DNA of 64,000 nucleotides from Branchipolynoe longqiensis (taxonomy: Eukaryota > Annelida > Polychaeta > Phyllodocida > Polynoidae). Where the stretch lies: contig CM059197.1 in NCBI GenBank assembly GCA_030323885.1, positions 29,345,178-29,409,177 on the forward strand, given 5' to 3'. A program made the translations under genes and the position numbers. This document shows, piece by piece, positions 1 to 8,965 of the stretch. The notes beneath the pieces are model-generated. The model saw only the letters and a list, made by a program, of their open reading frames with translations. It was not told where the DNA came from and ran no database searches. The first letter of the stretch is position 1; each line of letters begins with the position of its first letter.

Positions 1-108
1 TTCAACACTTTGCAAGCAGCTTTTATGAAATGTACAACCGCACAAAGCGGCGGTTAAGTAATGAAAGCAGTCTTTGTCGCATTGCGACTGACAGCATGAT
101 GATGATGA
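1..108 (+). mobile_element. LINE-derived leader/tail element, 5' part outside window
   Basis: The first 32 bases match the end of a non-coding 'leader' that is also found near 37.8, 42.8 and 51.4 kb. A short filler follows, then the LINE 3' end ('aagtaatgaaagcagtcttt') and a (GAT)n tail. The leader is joined almost directly to the 3' tail with the reverse transcriptase region missing, so this is an internally deleted, non-autonomous copy. Its upstream part lies beyond the window edge. Confidence 0.75.
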
Positions 109-240
109 TATATAATTATATGCATACATTTTGTATGCCTATATATATACATATATATATATATGCAAATTTGTATATGTGCACATTTTAAATGCCTATA
201 TATGCCTACATATATATATATATAGATGTATATATATATA
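109..240. repeat. (AT)n-rich simple repeat
   Basis: Alternating TA/ATAT runs with a few TGTATATGTGCA interruptions. It abuts the DIRS right terminus at 241, and the other DIRS terminus at 5646 also abuts a TATATA run, so the element probably inserted into an AT microsatellite. Confidence 0.85.
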
Positions 241-464
241 TAGTATAGTTATACGAGTCTTACCTTGGTACAGATGATGGATAACTGTTGTTTTACCGAG
301 GTATAAGCCTCGGATAGATGTGGGCTAGGGAGAGGTAAGCACGTCCGGTACCAGCAATCTTAACCTACTTATTGAGGATAAAAATGACTTTCAAACAATG
401 GATACTATTACTTTACCGAAAAGGTACACCAACGGAATAGATGTGGCAGGGTGTGGCGGGAGGG
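241..464 (-). repeat. DIRS right inverted terminal repeat
   Basis: The outer 90 bp (241-330) form a perfect inverted repeat with 465-554 across a 134-bp spacer. The inner part (325-358, starting 'ctagggagaggtaagcacgt') is the reverse complement of 5578-5611 in the left repeat over 34 bp without mismatch. The outermost segments of the two terminal repeats differ from each other, as in other DIRS elements. Confidence 0.9.
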
Positions 465-599
465 CCCTAGCCCACATCTATCCGAGGCTTATACCTCGGT
501 AAAACAACAGTTATCCATCATCTGTACCAAGGTAAGACTCGTATAACTATACTATTTTACCTCGGTAAACAGCCTCAGGCTAGCCTCAGGCTAGGGAGA
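465..599 (-). repeat. DIRS internal complementary region (circle-junction copy)
   Basis: 465-554 is the exact complement of the right terminus (241-330). 555-599 is the exact complement of the left terminus (5602-5646) over 45 bp; identity stops at base 600. The order matches a right-end/left-end junction with no extra bases. In the DIRS model this region templates ligation of the linear ends into a circle before integration. Confidence 0.92.
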
Positions 600-682
600 C
601 CTTTACATAATTCATTTTTATCCTTAATATCATTCTTTCTTATTATTATAACATTCTAAATTTTTGTTCTCACCTATTCTTG

Positions 683-1858
683 TTAGTTGGCGAGAAGACG
701 CTTTGCAACGCCGGTAGGCTTTTCTAGTCGTTTATTATAATGTTTTGCAAACGACTTAGCCGTCTTCCAGCCTGCATGCGCTAGTATTCTTTTCACAGAA
801 ATACCAAGCACCCGTGCCTTGGAGACCATGGCTCCTCTAGTTGAGTGGGAAGAGTATTTACTCGTATCCACTCCAGCCAATTTCAACACCGTAATTGTCC
901 ATCTGGCAAGTGTGTCTCGTGAAATCGCCTTATGTGGCTTTATAAAGCTCACTAATAGTTGTTGTGATGCACGTAAATCCTTTGTCTTGTATATATAAGC
1001 CCGTATGGCCGACACAACACATAATTTCCGATCATTCGGAAAACAGTCTAAGTGAACCGTTGATAAAGGGTCACCTAACGTGTTCGATTTAAGCAATTTT
1101 TCTAAATCAAACGTAGCTTGTTGCTTGTCTATTTCTAATCCAGTTAAGGATAAAGCAACAATCGTCTGTCCTCTGTGTCCGGTTACTAACAATAACAGGA
1201 CCGCGACCTTAAAACCTAACTGTTTTATATCTAACCACGAGTTGTGAGGCCAAGCCTGAAACAACTTAAATACTATAGAAACATCCCAAAACCGACTATA
1301 CTTTGGTTTTGGAGGATTCCTTTGATAAATTGAACGAAGTAAATAACAAATAACATAATGTTTTCCAACTGTTTCGCCATCAATTCTAGGTAATATAATT
1401 GATAACGCACACCTCGCCGCATTAATCGATCCAAAGGAAAGTCCTTCATCCTCTAGAGAACGAAGAAACCGAGCTACTTGTGAAATCTTTGGATTTGTTG
1501 GTTTAACTTTCATTAACAAACAATGTACACCCCATTTCTTTAAATAGGTTGTATACATTTTGACAGTTCCTGGCCTCCAGGCATCCGATACTATCCTATC
1601 CTCAGTAATTCTGTCCAATCCAAATTGCTGTAGCTGCTTCCTTAGAAAAGGAATGCCAATAGGGGCGTCGTTGACACGTCGCCGTGAACCACTAGCGGTC
1701 CGTGGTGCGTCAGATTCCCGAGTTTTCTTGGGAATCGTATACGATCTTTTGCCAGTTGTGAAACTGCTGGCAGCCAAGGTTGCGTGTCCCAATCGGGCAC
1801 CACCAGTATCGCATGTGTCCCTTCCAAGCCGATTTTTCTCACTACTCGGCTGATAATG
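683..1858 (-). CDS. DIRS tyrosine recombinase (ORF3)
   Basis: Integrates the circular DNA intermediate by strand exchange through a phosphotyrosine link. Counting residue 1 at the TTG codon whose first base is 1792, the catalytic set is visible: Arg207 in LVTGHR, His316-Ser-Thr-Arg319, His339 in LAHAGW and the nucleophile Tyr352 in KHYNK. Residues ~50-160 form the N-terminal core-binding part. The frame has no AUG upstream of the core-binding domain; the first Met is residue 79. It is open from 1858, just after a TAG at 1859-1861, and overlaps the RT frame by 217 nt in the -1 phase. Translation therefore probably comes from recoding of the RT message; I saw no canonical slippery heptamer in this overlap. 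The C-terminus is intact and ends with TAA at 683-685. Confidence 0.92.
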   Translation of the reverse strand, partial: HYQPSSEKNRLGRDTCDTGGARLGHATLAASSFTTGKRSYTIPKKTRESDAPRTASGSRRRVNDAPIGIPFLRKQLQQFGLDRITEDRIVSDAWRPGTVKMYTTYLKKWGVHCLLMKVKPTNPKISQVARFLRSLEDEGLSFGSINAARCALSIILPRIDGETVGKHYVICYLLRSIYQRNPPKPKYSRFWDVSIVFKLFQAWPHNSWLDIKQLGFKVAVLLLLVTGHRGQTIVALSLTGLEIDKQQATFDLEKLLKSNTLGDPLSTVHLDCFPNDRKLCVVSAIRAYIYKTKDLRASQQLLVSFIKPHKAISRDTLARWTITVLKLAGVDTSKYSSHSTRGAMVSKARVLGISVKRILAHAGWKTAKSFAKHYNKRLEKPTGVAKRLLAN

Positions 1859-3783
1859 CTAAATGGTGGGAAAATATAAAAATAATTATTTTCCCAGGTA
1901 ATAGCAAACGCATCTACTTTCCAAGCATCCGGTTCAGGATGCCAAGAAACATAACAGGGTAACTTGTTATTATTTCGTGATGCAAATAAGTCAACTTCAG
2001 GTGTACCCCATTTTTCACAAACGAAGTTAAACAAATGTGTAGAGAGAGACCACTCTAAATGGTCATGGAAATTTCTACTTTTATAATCTGCAAGTGTATT
2101 TTGTGACCCTGGAATATGCGCTACAGTCAGCCAGACTTGTTGAGCCTGTGCCCAGTTCCAAATCAGTTTAGATAACTGATTGCAAGACTTTGATTTGGTT
2201 CCACCCATGTTACGAATATATGCCATGGCAGTAGTATTATCAGTTAGTATTCTAACCTGTGATTTATTTATCTTTACTAAACTACGTAAGCCCAGATAAA
2301 TAGCACGCAATTCTAGTGCATTAATATAGTCTGATTTTTCATCATCAAGCCATCTACCTCCTGTTGTGACCCCATCTCGATGAGCTCCCCAACCTTCTAA
2401 CGAAGCATCAGTAGTAATTACTGTATTAGGTTCCGCCATGCGGATTGGATTTGGTGAACTTGCTATATGTTGCATCCACCATCCAATATCCTGTAACCCT
2501 TCTTGCGAAATAAACATCTTTCGCTCAAAATTGCCTTTAGTTCGTGTTAACGCTAAATTTTTATCTATTTCTAGCGACTTAATATGGGCCTTCCCATATA
2601 ACACAGCAGGTGCATATGAGGTCATTATGCCAATAAGAACAGCAACCTGTCTAATTTTTGGCTTTGATAACTTAATAAGCTGAGTCGCTGTAGTCATAAA
2701 CTTAATTAGTTTTTGTTCTGTTATCGACACTGTAAGGGACTGTGTATCCAGAATAAACCCTAAACATTTGAGTTGTTTTGTTGGTTTAAACACTGACTTT
2801 TGTTGATGTACATAAAACCCCAATTTAGTGAGTAATGCACATAAATCCAAAACTGCATTCACACAACCAATTTGTGTTGATGCTATAATAAAAGAATCAT
2901 CTATGTATGGAAACATTATGTGACCCTTCCTCGCCATTACCGAGAAAACAGGTTTAAGCAATTTAGTAAATAAACGTGGCGCACAAGCTAAGCCATTCGG
3001 CATGCAGGTAAACTCATAGAGTTGGTTATCCCAAATAAATCGAAGAAATTTTCGGTATTGTTCCATTATGGGAAGCGTATAATATGCATCCTGTAAATCA
3101 ACACTAGCCATCCACGCATCTGGTGTAATCAGATCTCGTGCCGTATCTAGAGAGAACATTTTAAAATGTCGATATTCCACCCTTTTATTAAGGATTGTTA
3201 AATCCAGGATCATTCGAACATCACCATTAGGCTTCGGTCTCGAGAAAATGTTTGAAATAAACTGTCCTGAACAGTGTGTCACTTTTTGTATAATTCCTTT
3301 CTCAAAGAATTTATGTACCTGTTTAGTTAGTGCGTCTCGTTCAACTGGTTGAATGTTATATGGAAAAGGTATTATACTTTGTACAGGAATTTGTGTAAAG
3401 GGAATTTGAACACCCCTAACTATTTCTATAATTTCTTGGTCACTAGTAATTTTGTGCCACTCAGAAATATGATTACTAATATTACCAGCCACAAAGTTGC
3501 TTACAGTTTGTGTGTTTTTAGAGGCTGCAGGGACTTGTAAAGTTTGTGTTTGGACCTCTACTTGGACCCGCCCCTGGGGAAAGGTCTCGACGAGTTGAAC
3601 CCTCGACCTATTGGCCGTGCGGTGTTGTCGGTCCGAAACCCTTGACCGAAGTTTGAACTCGGTCTGGTTCCTCTGGTGAACCGTCGTGGACGAAAATCCC
3701 CTCGTGACTTTTTGAAATGAGGAACTTCCTGTTTCTTCTTGCCATCCATGTTTTTGCCACTCTTGGCTGCAGTCTCTACCTCT
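1642..3783 (-). CDS. DIRS reverse transcriptase/RNase H polyprotein (ORF2)
   Basis: Copies the RNA genome into DNA and removes the RNA strand. Counting from the GTG at 3492, RT motif A is SVDLQDAYY (Asp132) and motif C is YIDD (Asp198, Asp199). RNase H follows with Asp362 (TTDAS), Glu394 (ALELRA), Asp418 (LTDNT) and Asp469 (NTLAD). Residues ~495-580 (EVDLFASR, FPPF at 541-544, VVPDWDTQPW) correspond to the region described as DAM-like methyltransferase in DIRS1-group elements; here the usual N/D before PPF is Phe, so methylation activity is doubtful. The frame has no AUG before residue 94, which already lies inside RT. It is open from 3783 and overlaps gag by 226 nt in the -1 phase, which suggests a Gag-RT fusion made by frameshifting. 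Stop TAA is at 1642-1644. No protease domain. Confidence 0.93.
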   Translation of the reverse strand, partial: RGRDCSQEWQKHGWQEETGSSSFQKVTRGFSSTTVHQRNQTEFKLRSRVSDRQHRTANRSRVQLVETFPQGRVQVEVQTQTLQVPAASKNTQTVSNFVAGNISNHISEWHKITSDQEIIEIVRGVQIPFTQIPVQSIIPFPYNIQPVERDALTKQVHKFFEKGIIQKVTHCSGQFISNIFSRPKPNGDVRMILDLTILNKRVEYRHFKMFSLDTARDLITPDAWMASVDLQDAYYTLPIMEQYRKFLRFIWDNQLYEFTCMPNGLACAPRLFTKLLKPVFSVMARKGHIMFPYIDDSFIIASTQIGCVNAVLDLCALLTKLGFYVHQQKSVFKPTKQLKCLGFILDTQSLTVSITEQKLIKFMTTATQLIKLSKPKIRQVAVLIGIMTSYAPAVLYGKAHIKSLEIDKNLALTRTKGNFERKMFISQEGLQDIGWWMQHIASSPNPIRMAEPNTVITTDASLEGWGAHRDGVTTGGRWLDDEKSDYINALELRAIYLGLRSLVKINKSQVRILTDNTTAMAYIRNMGGTKSKSCNQLSKLIWNWAQAQQVWLTVAHIPGSQNTLADYKSRNFHDHLEWSLSTHLFNFVCEKWGTPEVDLFASRNNNKLPCYVSWHPEPDAWKVDAFAITWENNYFYIFPPFSIISRVVRKIGLEGTHAILVVPDWDTQPWLPAVSQLAKDRIRFPRKLGNLTHHGPLVVHGDVSTTPLLAFLF

Positions 3784-4892
3784 TTATAGAGGTATTGTAG
3801 TTGACCGCCAAACATCTTGGTATTATCTAAAGGTTTCCCTTTAATCGGCTCTGGAGCAAGATAGAGCGTAAACTCCTTCCCCTCATTATCGGTAACCTTC
3901 TTAGAGCGAGCCACTTCTTTGCCAGCATCTGTGCAAACTGACTTGAAGACATTTTCATATCTTCGAAACGACAGGTAATTACCTGCCGCCGCTAGTACTG
4001 CAATGCCTTTGTCCATTGTCTTAGCCAAAGACGAGAACTTATTTTCACTCTGCATCCTATTAGCCACAGGAACAATAGCTGTTAGGGTAGCCAACACTGC
4101 CTTATGCACTGTGTGCAACACATCCTCAAACTTCTTACGGTCATCCGTCATATTGACATCCCGATCCATTTCTTTAATGATGGAGTTGGGAACACCCTTT
4201 ATGCCTGTTAACTCATCTCCTAACTTGGAGATAACCTCCGCCGGTTTGAACGTGCGAAAATGACCATTCACGGTCTCGCGCATAAGCGTAGTGGTTTTAA
4301 CCCGCTTAGCCTTTGGCTTCTCCACCTTCTTAGCCACTTTAGTGCCAATGTCCGCATAGACCCCTTCATATACGGTGTCTGAGTCTGATTCCGTAGAAGT
4401 AGACTCAGTGGACGACTCAGAAGAAGAATATTTCCTCTTCCTCTTCTTCTTTTTGGACTTAGTCTTCCGCTTTTTGCGAAAACCAGTCTCTGCCCGCTCC
4501 TTGGTGAATTCATCACCCGAAGAAATCACCTGTTTCTTCTTCTTCCTCCGTTTAGGAGAAGGAGGAGGAGGAGCCTTAAGCTCCACCGCCGAGTCTGTGT
4601 CCAAGAAATCCTCAAACGAATCCTCTTGGACACTCGGCCTACGCCGCTTCCGAGACACAGGCGATTTGGCAGTCAAGATGTGGCTTTCCAATCGTGCAAA
4701 GCGAGCCTCCCAATCTGGAGGCGCAGGCACATCAGGCACTGCGTCCTCGTCCGGGTCGGAGAGGATATGCGCCCGGGGCTGTGTCGACGGCCCTGCCGAC
4801 AACACAGGTGAGGAGTCGTACTCCTCGTCCACTCCACTCGGAACACGCCCCTCGGCTGCTGCTGCACCGCGCTTACTCCGCTTCGTGGCCAT
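3558..4892 (-). CDS. gag: DIRS Gag-like nucleocapsid protein (ORF1)
   Basis: A 444-residue protein, probably the RNA-packaging structural protein of the element. I chose the ATG at 4892-4890 (MATKRSKRG), the first AUG; the frame continues upstream only through a GTG. Residues 1-60 are acidic and Pro-rich; 81-85 and 112-120 are basic patches; 139-154 is a very dense Lys/Arg block (nuclear-localisation-like), followed by a Ser/Glu/Thr-rich stretch (156-171). Residues ~200-345 are the only predicted globular part and lack a CCHC zinc knuckle. The C-terminus (398-444) is rich in Arg, Gly and Phe (GFR, GRGF), an RNA-binding style tail. Identity as Gag rests on its place upstream of RT and its composition, not on a recognised domain. 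A pyrimidine-rich run ending in CAG lies just before the ATG and could be a splice acceptor. Confidence 0.8.
   Translation of the reverse strand: MATKRSKRGAAAAEGRVPSGVDEEYDSSPVLSAGPSTQPRAHILSDPDEDAVPDVPAPPDWEARFARLESHILTAKSPVSRKRRRPSVQEDSFEDFLDTDSAVELKAPPPPSPKRRKKKKQVISSGDEFTKERAETGFRKKRKTKSKKKKRKRKYSSSESSTESTSTESDSDTVYEGVYADIGTKVAKKVEKPKAKRVKTTTLMRETVNGHFRTFKPAEVISKLGDELTGIKGVPNSIIKEMDRDVNMTDDRKKFEDVLHTVHKAVLATLTAIVPVANRMQSENKFSSLAKTMDKGIAVLAAAGNYLSFRRYENVFKSVCTDAGKEVARSKKVTDNEGKEFTLYLAPEPIKGKPLDNTKMFGGQLQYLYKEVETAAKSGKNMDGKKKQEVPHFKKSRGDFRPRRFTRGTRPSSNFGQGFRTDNTARPIGRGFNSSRPFPRGGSK
3576..3582 (-). promoter_or_regulatory. Candidate -1 frameshift heptamer T TTC CCC
   Basis: In gag reading phase the minus strand reads CCT TTC CCC AGG five codons before the gag stop. 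It has the X XXY YYZ form and is followed by G-rich sequence, and RT lies in the -1 frame. Weakness: natural eukaryotic sites nearly always have AAA or UUU as YYY. Two other weak candidates in the overlap are C AAA AAC and C AAA AAG. Confidence 0.3.
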
Positions 4893-5577
4893 CGGGAACT
4901 GAAACAAAGATTTTTGGTCAGTCCCGGTATATATATATGTCACAATATGGTTGTTTCAAACTCATTTGGACATCTATTGGTGTTAGAGAACGTGTTTATA
5001 CCGTTATAACACAGGCGTAATAAGCTAAATTTGTGCGTGGGTTGTGGGTCAAGCCCAAACCTTACGCGGGGTCGGGACCAGTGTATCGGCCCGCCCATCC
5101 CTCTGTTCCGCACACTTCTCCCACCTGTGACTACTACGTCAACAAGTTGGAGAAAATGCTACGAAACTCGGAGAAACGCCTGAAAAAGTTTTGTCTAGGG
5201 GAGTCTATAAAAGAAACCCAGGAGCATCTCCAACATTACTCTCTATTAGAGTACGAGAGAATTTCCACATGAGATAGGGCGAAACCCACATCTCTACCCA
5301 TAGTCACACGGTGACCCGGGTGTTGACATAACCGCTAATGACCGGTTTGGTTCCTTCGAGAAACCCACTCGAGTGTTCTATCCTTGGTTGTTTATAACCA
5401 AATAACTCGTCCAAATTGGACCAACGAAAGTCTAAACTTTCCATATGATGCTCTAATGCATCATAATTAAGCTAACCACAGTTTTTATTATACTTACTGC
5501 GTATTTGCTTGTATGTAGACTAATTTTGCCGGAGCAACCCAACGACACGTTATCCAGTCGTGAGTTGTATATGCTAA
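4893..5577 (-). other. DIRS 5' leader
   Basis: Non-coding sequence between the left inverted repeat and gag. On the gag strand a TATATATATA run lies near 4926-4938, about 35 bp upstream of the ATG, too close for a conventional TATA-to-AUG promoter unless the leader is very short. A 79-codon plus-strand frame (5033-5272) is short, starts with a non-AUG codon and has no recognisable motif. Confidence 0.6.
5206..5213 (+). promoter_or_regulatory. TATA box on the strand opposite gag
   Basis: TATAAAAG in the context 'gagtctataaaagaaaccc' is a strong TATA match. It faces away from gag, towards the left terminus, and is followed ~30 bp downstream by a short inverted repeat (ctctattagag). It could drive an antisense transcript or be chance in an AT-containing leader. 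Confidence 0.35.
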
Positions 5578-5646
5578 TTGCTGGTACCGGACGTGCTTAC
5601 CTCTCCCTAGCCTGAGGCTAGCCTGAGGCTGTTTACCGAGGTAAAA
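5578..5646 (-). repeat. DIRS left inverted terminal repeat
   Basis: Read from 5646 inward it starts 'ttttacctcggtaaacagcc' and contains the duplicated word GCCTCAGGCTA. The first 45 bp are complementary to 555-599. The next part (5578-5611) is complementary to the inner right repeat at 325-358. Confidence 0.9.
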
Positions 5647-5889
5647 TATATATATATAAATAGATTATATAGTTACGTCCATGACCTACTGTTTCAATAA
5701 CCTCAGTCGCAGCAACCAACCCCTGCGAGGGACCGGTGACCTGTATTATGTGATGACAAAGTGGTTCTAAGACCCAGTCTGCCCTCCCTCCTCTCCCTTC
5801 TGTCAGTTCACTGGGCACAATGCTCCTTCCAGTCAAGGATCCTGCTTCTCTGAATCCTGATCTTCAATTCACCGGAAAGCCATAATGAT

Positions 5890-6310
5890 CACTCGGCTTC
5901 AGTTGGTGAAAAAGGGGACCGTCATACACTAACCGACCACGCCTCGCCAATTCCCTTCATTGGGAATCGCAGATGGTGAAAACACAGACAATCGTACACT
6001 AAACGACCAGGCCTCACCAATTCCCTTCATTGGGAATCACAGACGGTGAAAACACAAACAATCATACACTAACCGACCAGGCCTCACCAATTCCTTTCAT
6101 TAGGAATCACAGATGGTGAAAACAGGGACCATCATACACTAACCGACCAGGCCTCGCCAATTCCCTTCATTGAGAATCACACATGGTGAAAACACACCAT
6201 CGTACACTAACCGACCAATCGCCTTCATTGGGGATCACAAATGGTTAAAACATGGACACTCATACACCAACCAACCAAGCCTCACCAATTGCCTTGATTG
6301 GGGATCGCAT
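5890..6310. repeat. 70-bp tandem repeat, about 6 copies
   Basis: Unit contains 'ccaattcccttcattgggaa', 'ggtgaaaacac' and 'cactaaccgaccaggcctc'. Units diverge progressively to the right and the array ends in a poly-G run at 6318. No coding frame persists across units. Confidence 0.9.
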
Positions 6311-7109
6311 ATTTATTGCGGGGGGGGGGGTGTTAGATAGTGGTTGATGAATATGGTATCACCACTTGGAAGATTGAACTCGACAAGCCGATGGCTCCAA
6401 AAACACACACACAGATACAAACACACAACCACACATACACACACAGAAACTATTTATGCACAGCAACCTTGAAACAGAACTATAAATAATACTAATGAAA
6501 AAGAATCAGATCAAATAATCGGATTGTGACATACTTTACAAGTACACCATTGCATTACATTCTAAAACATTGCATTACAATACGTGTGTTGGCGTTCTGC
6601 TGATACCCAGAAAGGCCTGACATTGGGACCCAGCACACATGGTACCAGCGGCAGCTTACAATAGCAGAAGATGGGGCGAGGGAGGAGATGAATACACATA
6701 CACCATTATACACACAATGGTTTGTCATCTGACGTAAGATTTTTGCTCGGACAATTTCAATGCAATCTACATCAGAAACAGAGTCAGAGTGAGAGAAACA
6801 CAAACAATACTTGCCTTCAAAAGTGCATATAGAGCCTACCTGCTTATTTAGGCCCTGGAATGACTATTGCAGTAATTACTAGCAAAGCCCTCAGCTCCTG
6901 CCGCCATCCCCCCACATCCTCGCTTGCTCTCCTGTGGGTTTCCCCCCCCCACCACCACCACCACCCACCCTAATGGGCCCCCCTCCCCTGCCACCACCCT
7001 TAACCATCATGAACAAACCATCAAAACACTGAACATCCTACACAACTATCAACCTGTTTAAACACATTTAACATTATATAAGACAGACAAAATGTCTTGT
7101 CAACTATAA
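6311..7109. other. Intergenic, low complexity, no gene seen
   Basis: G-run, short (CA)n stretches around 6400-6445, and a C/CCA-rich run at 6935-6985. Open frames here are short and have no recognisable motif. Confidence 0.6.
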
Positions 7110-7398
7110 ATTTACCTTGTTTTATAAGATAACAAATATAACCCTCAAAGATTGTTTGAGTTGCCCCGAGTATACATTTTCTACTTGGTGCTGCTCCCCA
7201 TTTTTGCATGAACTAGAGTGACTGGTGCTGTACATAATTCAGTAGGAGCCACTTCCTTAATTCTACAGGATCGTTGATGTAATTAATACAGCACTGATCA
7301 AACTTAGATTATTTAGACTGTCAATTCCAATAGTAAGATGGCCGGAAGACCAGTGCTCCGGTGCTGAAAAATGTCATATTCAGATGAATAAATACTTT
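7110..7398 (-). repeat. Dispersed repeat R1, copy 1
   Basis: The reverse complement is about 85-90% identical by eye to 29141-29427, including 'atgcaaaaatggggagcagc' and 'gactggtgctgtac'. No terminal repeats or target duplications are evident, and the class is unknown. A short shared frame (MQKWGAAPSRK...) exists in both copies but is not supported as a gene. Confidence 0.75.
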
Positions 7399-7719
7399 AC
7401 CCCCCCAAAAAGAAATATATATGGCAATAATCCTACCCAGTTTGGTCATCAAGAGAAGTGGTTATCAGTTCACATTGAATTTAAAACGTAGATTCTATAC
7501 TAAAAGCAAAGACTGGGGAGAGGGGGTGGCACCAACCCCAACTTCTAGTATCTAAGCTGTAGCTGGAACCCAGTATGCTGGACTCAGATACAGTCTTCCC
7601 TGAGAGACCAACGAAATGCGGAATACCTGTAATTATTAATTATTAACGCGGGTGATTTGCAGAGGTTTGTGGATTTTATGTCAAGCGACAATGAAACATT
7701 ATGAGGATAGTGTATTAGT

Positions 7720-7890
7720 CTGTGAGCCTGCACTGACCTCTCAAGCAAGGAGCTGGGTGTGGATAATGTGATGGCATCAGGGACCTTAGGTGGTGTAATG
7801 GTTAGCACACCATCGCAGAATGCAAAGAGGTGTATGCTAGAATCCTCCACTAGGTGCAATATTTCCCATTTTCATCACCCCCCATGACAA
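7720..7890 (+). mobile_element. SINE-C copy
   Basis: tRNA-like head with A-box region 'ggtggtgtaatggttagcac' and a decayed B box, preceded by the family's 5' segment 'gcactgacctctcaagcaag' and followed by 'atttcccattttcatcaccc'. Same family as the copies at 26990, 39085, 56255, 57157, 57722, 58066 and 63838. Confidence 0.8.
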
Positions 7891-8182
7891 GTTATCAAGC
7901 AATAATGAGCAACTGCTTATAGGATCCTAAGTTCCTTACCCTAAGTTCCTTTTCCTCCAAAGTGTGACGCGAGGGGGCGCCCGCCCGGCACTACCCGACA
8001 GCTGGGAGGGGGGCGGTCCACCAATGCGGACGAGGAAAGGTAGGATGTACATGTTACCCTTACATTTATACTCGCATAATATATTACATACATTTTGCTA
8101 CGACTGACATAGCATAGGGAGGTTATAGTGAAGTAGGAAGCCAGGTGAATGGCATCACTATCGGCCTCAGAAAATGCATATA

Positions 8183-8355
8183 CAGTAAGACCTCTCTATT
8201 CCGACCCATCCACAGATCGACCACTCCCCTATATCGATCGCTTTATTTGGGTCCTAATAATACCATTGTAAGGATATTCTAACTCTCTAAACTGATCACC
8301 TCCATAAATGGACCACTTAAAGTCGGTCCCATGGCCGGTCGATTTAGTGAGGTTG
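8183..8355 (-). mobile_element. pogo/Tigger-like MITE
   Basis: The termini are CAGTAARACCTCTCTA and its inverse, preceded by TA. It is the reverse complement of the better preserved copy at 28163-28350. No coding capacity. CAGT-type ends with TA flanks are typical of the pogo branch of Tc1/mariner. Confidence 0.8.
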
Positions 8356-8621
8356 TATATCTATTTGTCGGAACTTCCGTTAATTTATATTCGCATAAGT
8401 ACTAATACAGCACATGTATAAATATATATATATATATATATATGTACATGTATACCTCGCACTGTTTCACCCTAGTCTTTCCTTATTATGCCAGGTCTAT
8501 GCCTAAACTACTTCACATGAACTACCTACCGTCTCCCCCCGCCTCCCCTCCTTTCCCAGCCCCCCTCTCATCCTTCTACCTCCAGCCTGCAACACTGTCC
8601 ATCCTCCATCCTCTTACCACC

Positions 8622-8965
8622 CGACCCAGTTGACAAAAGAGTAGAGCGTCCATCTCCTATTTTGGGAGATCGGGAGATCTGAACCCATGAGTTCGTGGGT
8701 TCGAATCCTGGTCGAGTCAAACCAATGATTTAAAAATTGATACTTGTCGCTTCCTAGCCAGGCGTGCAGGATTATTAGCATATGCCAAGGACTGGTTTGC
8801 TCAGTGTCAGGATAATGTGACTGAGTGGGATATCGGGTCATGGTGCTGGTGGCCTGGTGTCCCAGTGGGACAGCACTATAAAGTTGCTATGAGTGCGCAC
8901 TGTCACAAGTCGGTACCCGTCCTGATATGACCCTAGATGTTGCTAGGACGTAAAACAACAACAAA
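8622..8965 (+). mobile_element. SINE-A, near full length
   Basis: tRNA-derived SINE of ~330 bp. The pol III B box is intact (GGTTCGAATCC at 8698-8708). It is followed by the family body ('caaaccaatgatttaaaaat', 'cttgtcgcttcctagccagg', 'tcagtgtcaggataatgtga') and the 3' end 'gctaggacgtaaaac' with an (AAC)n-like tail. It is the most abundant family in the window, with more than 20 full or partial copies on both strands. Confidence 0.9.

Larger units (their letters stand above)
241..5646 (-). mobile_element. Full-length DIRS-type YR retrotransposon
   Basis: Seen: on the minus strand a left inverted repeat (5578-5646), gag, RT/RNase H, tyrosine recombinase, an internal complementary region (465-599) and a right inverted repeat (241-464). 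All three frames are free of internal stops. The 135-bp internal region is the reverse complement of the right end (241-330) followed directly by the left end (5602-5646), i.e. the sequence made when the two ends are joined. Known: this architecture defines the DIRS1 group, which integrates by tyrosine recombinase and leaves no target duplication. The flanks (TATATA runs) are consistent with that. The element is 5406 bp, near the usual 5-6 kb. Intact frames and perfect terminal complementarity suggest recent mobility, which is inference. No LTR, integrase or protease is present. Confidence 0.95.

Noticed and set aside
1560..1853. 97-codon plus-strand frame across the DIRS RT/recombinase overlap
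   Set aside because: Shadow of the two real minus-strand frames.
4375..4902. 175-codon plus-strand frame opposite gag
   Set aside because: Shadow of the Lys/Ser-rich gag coding strand; no motif.
7021..7209. Shared short frame (MQKWGAAPSRK...) with 29328-29528
   Set aside because: Both are within dispersed repeat R1; the shared part is ~33 codons and then diverges. No independent sign of coding.
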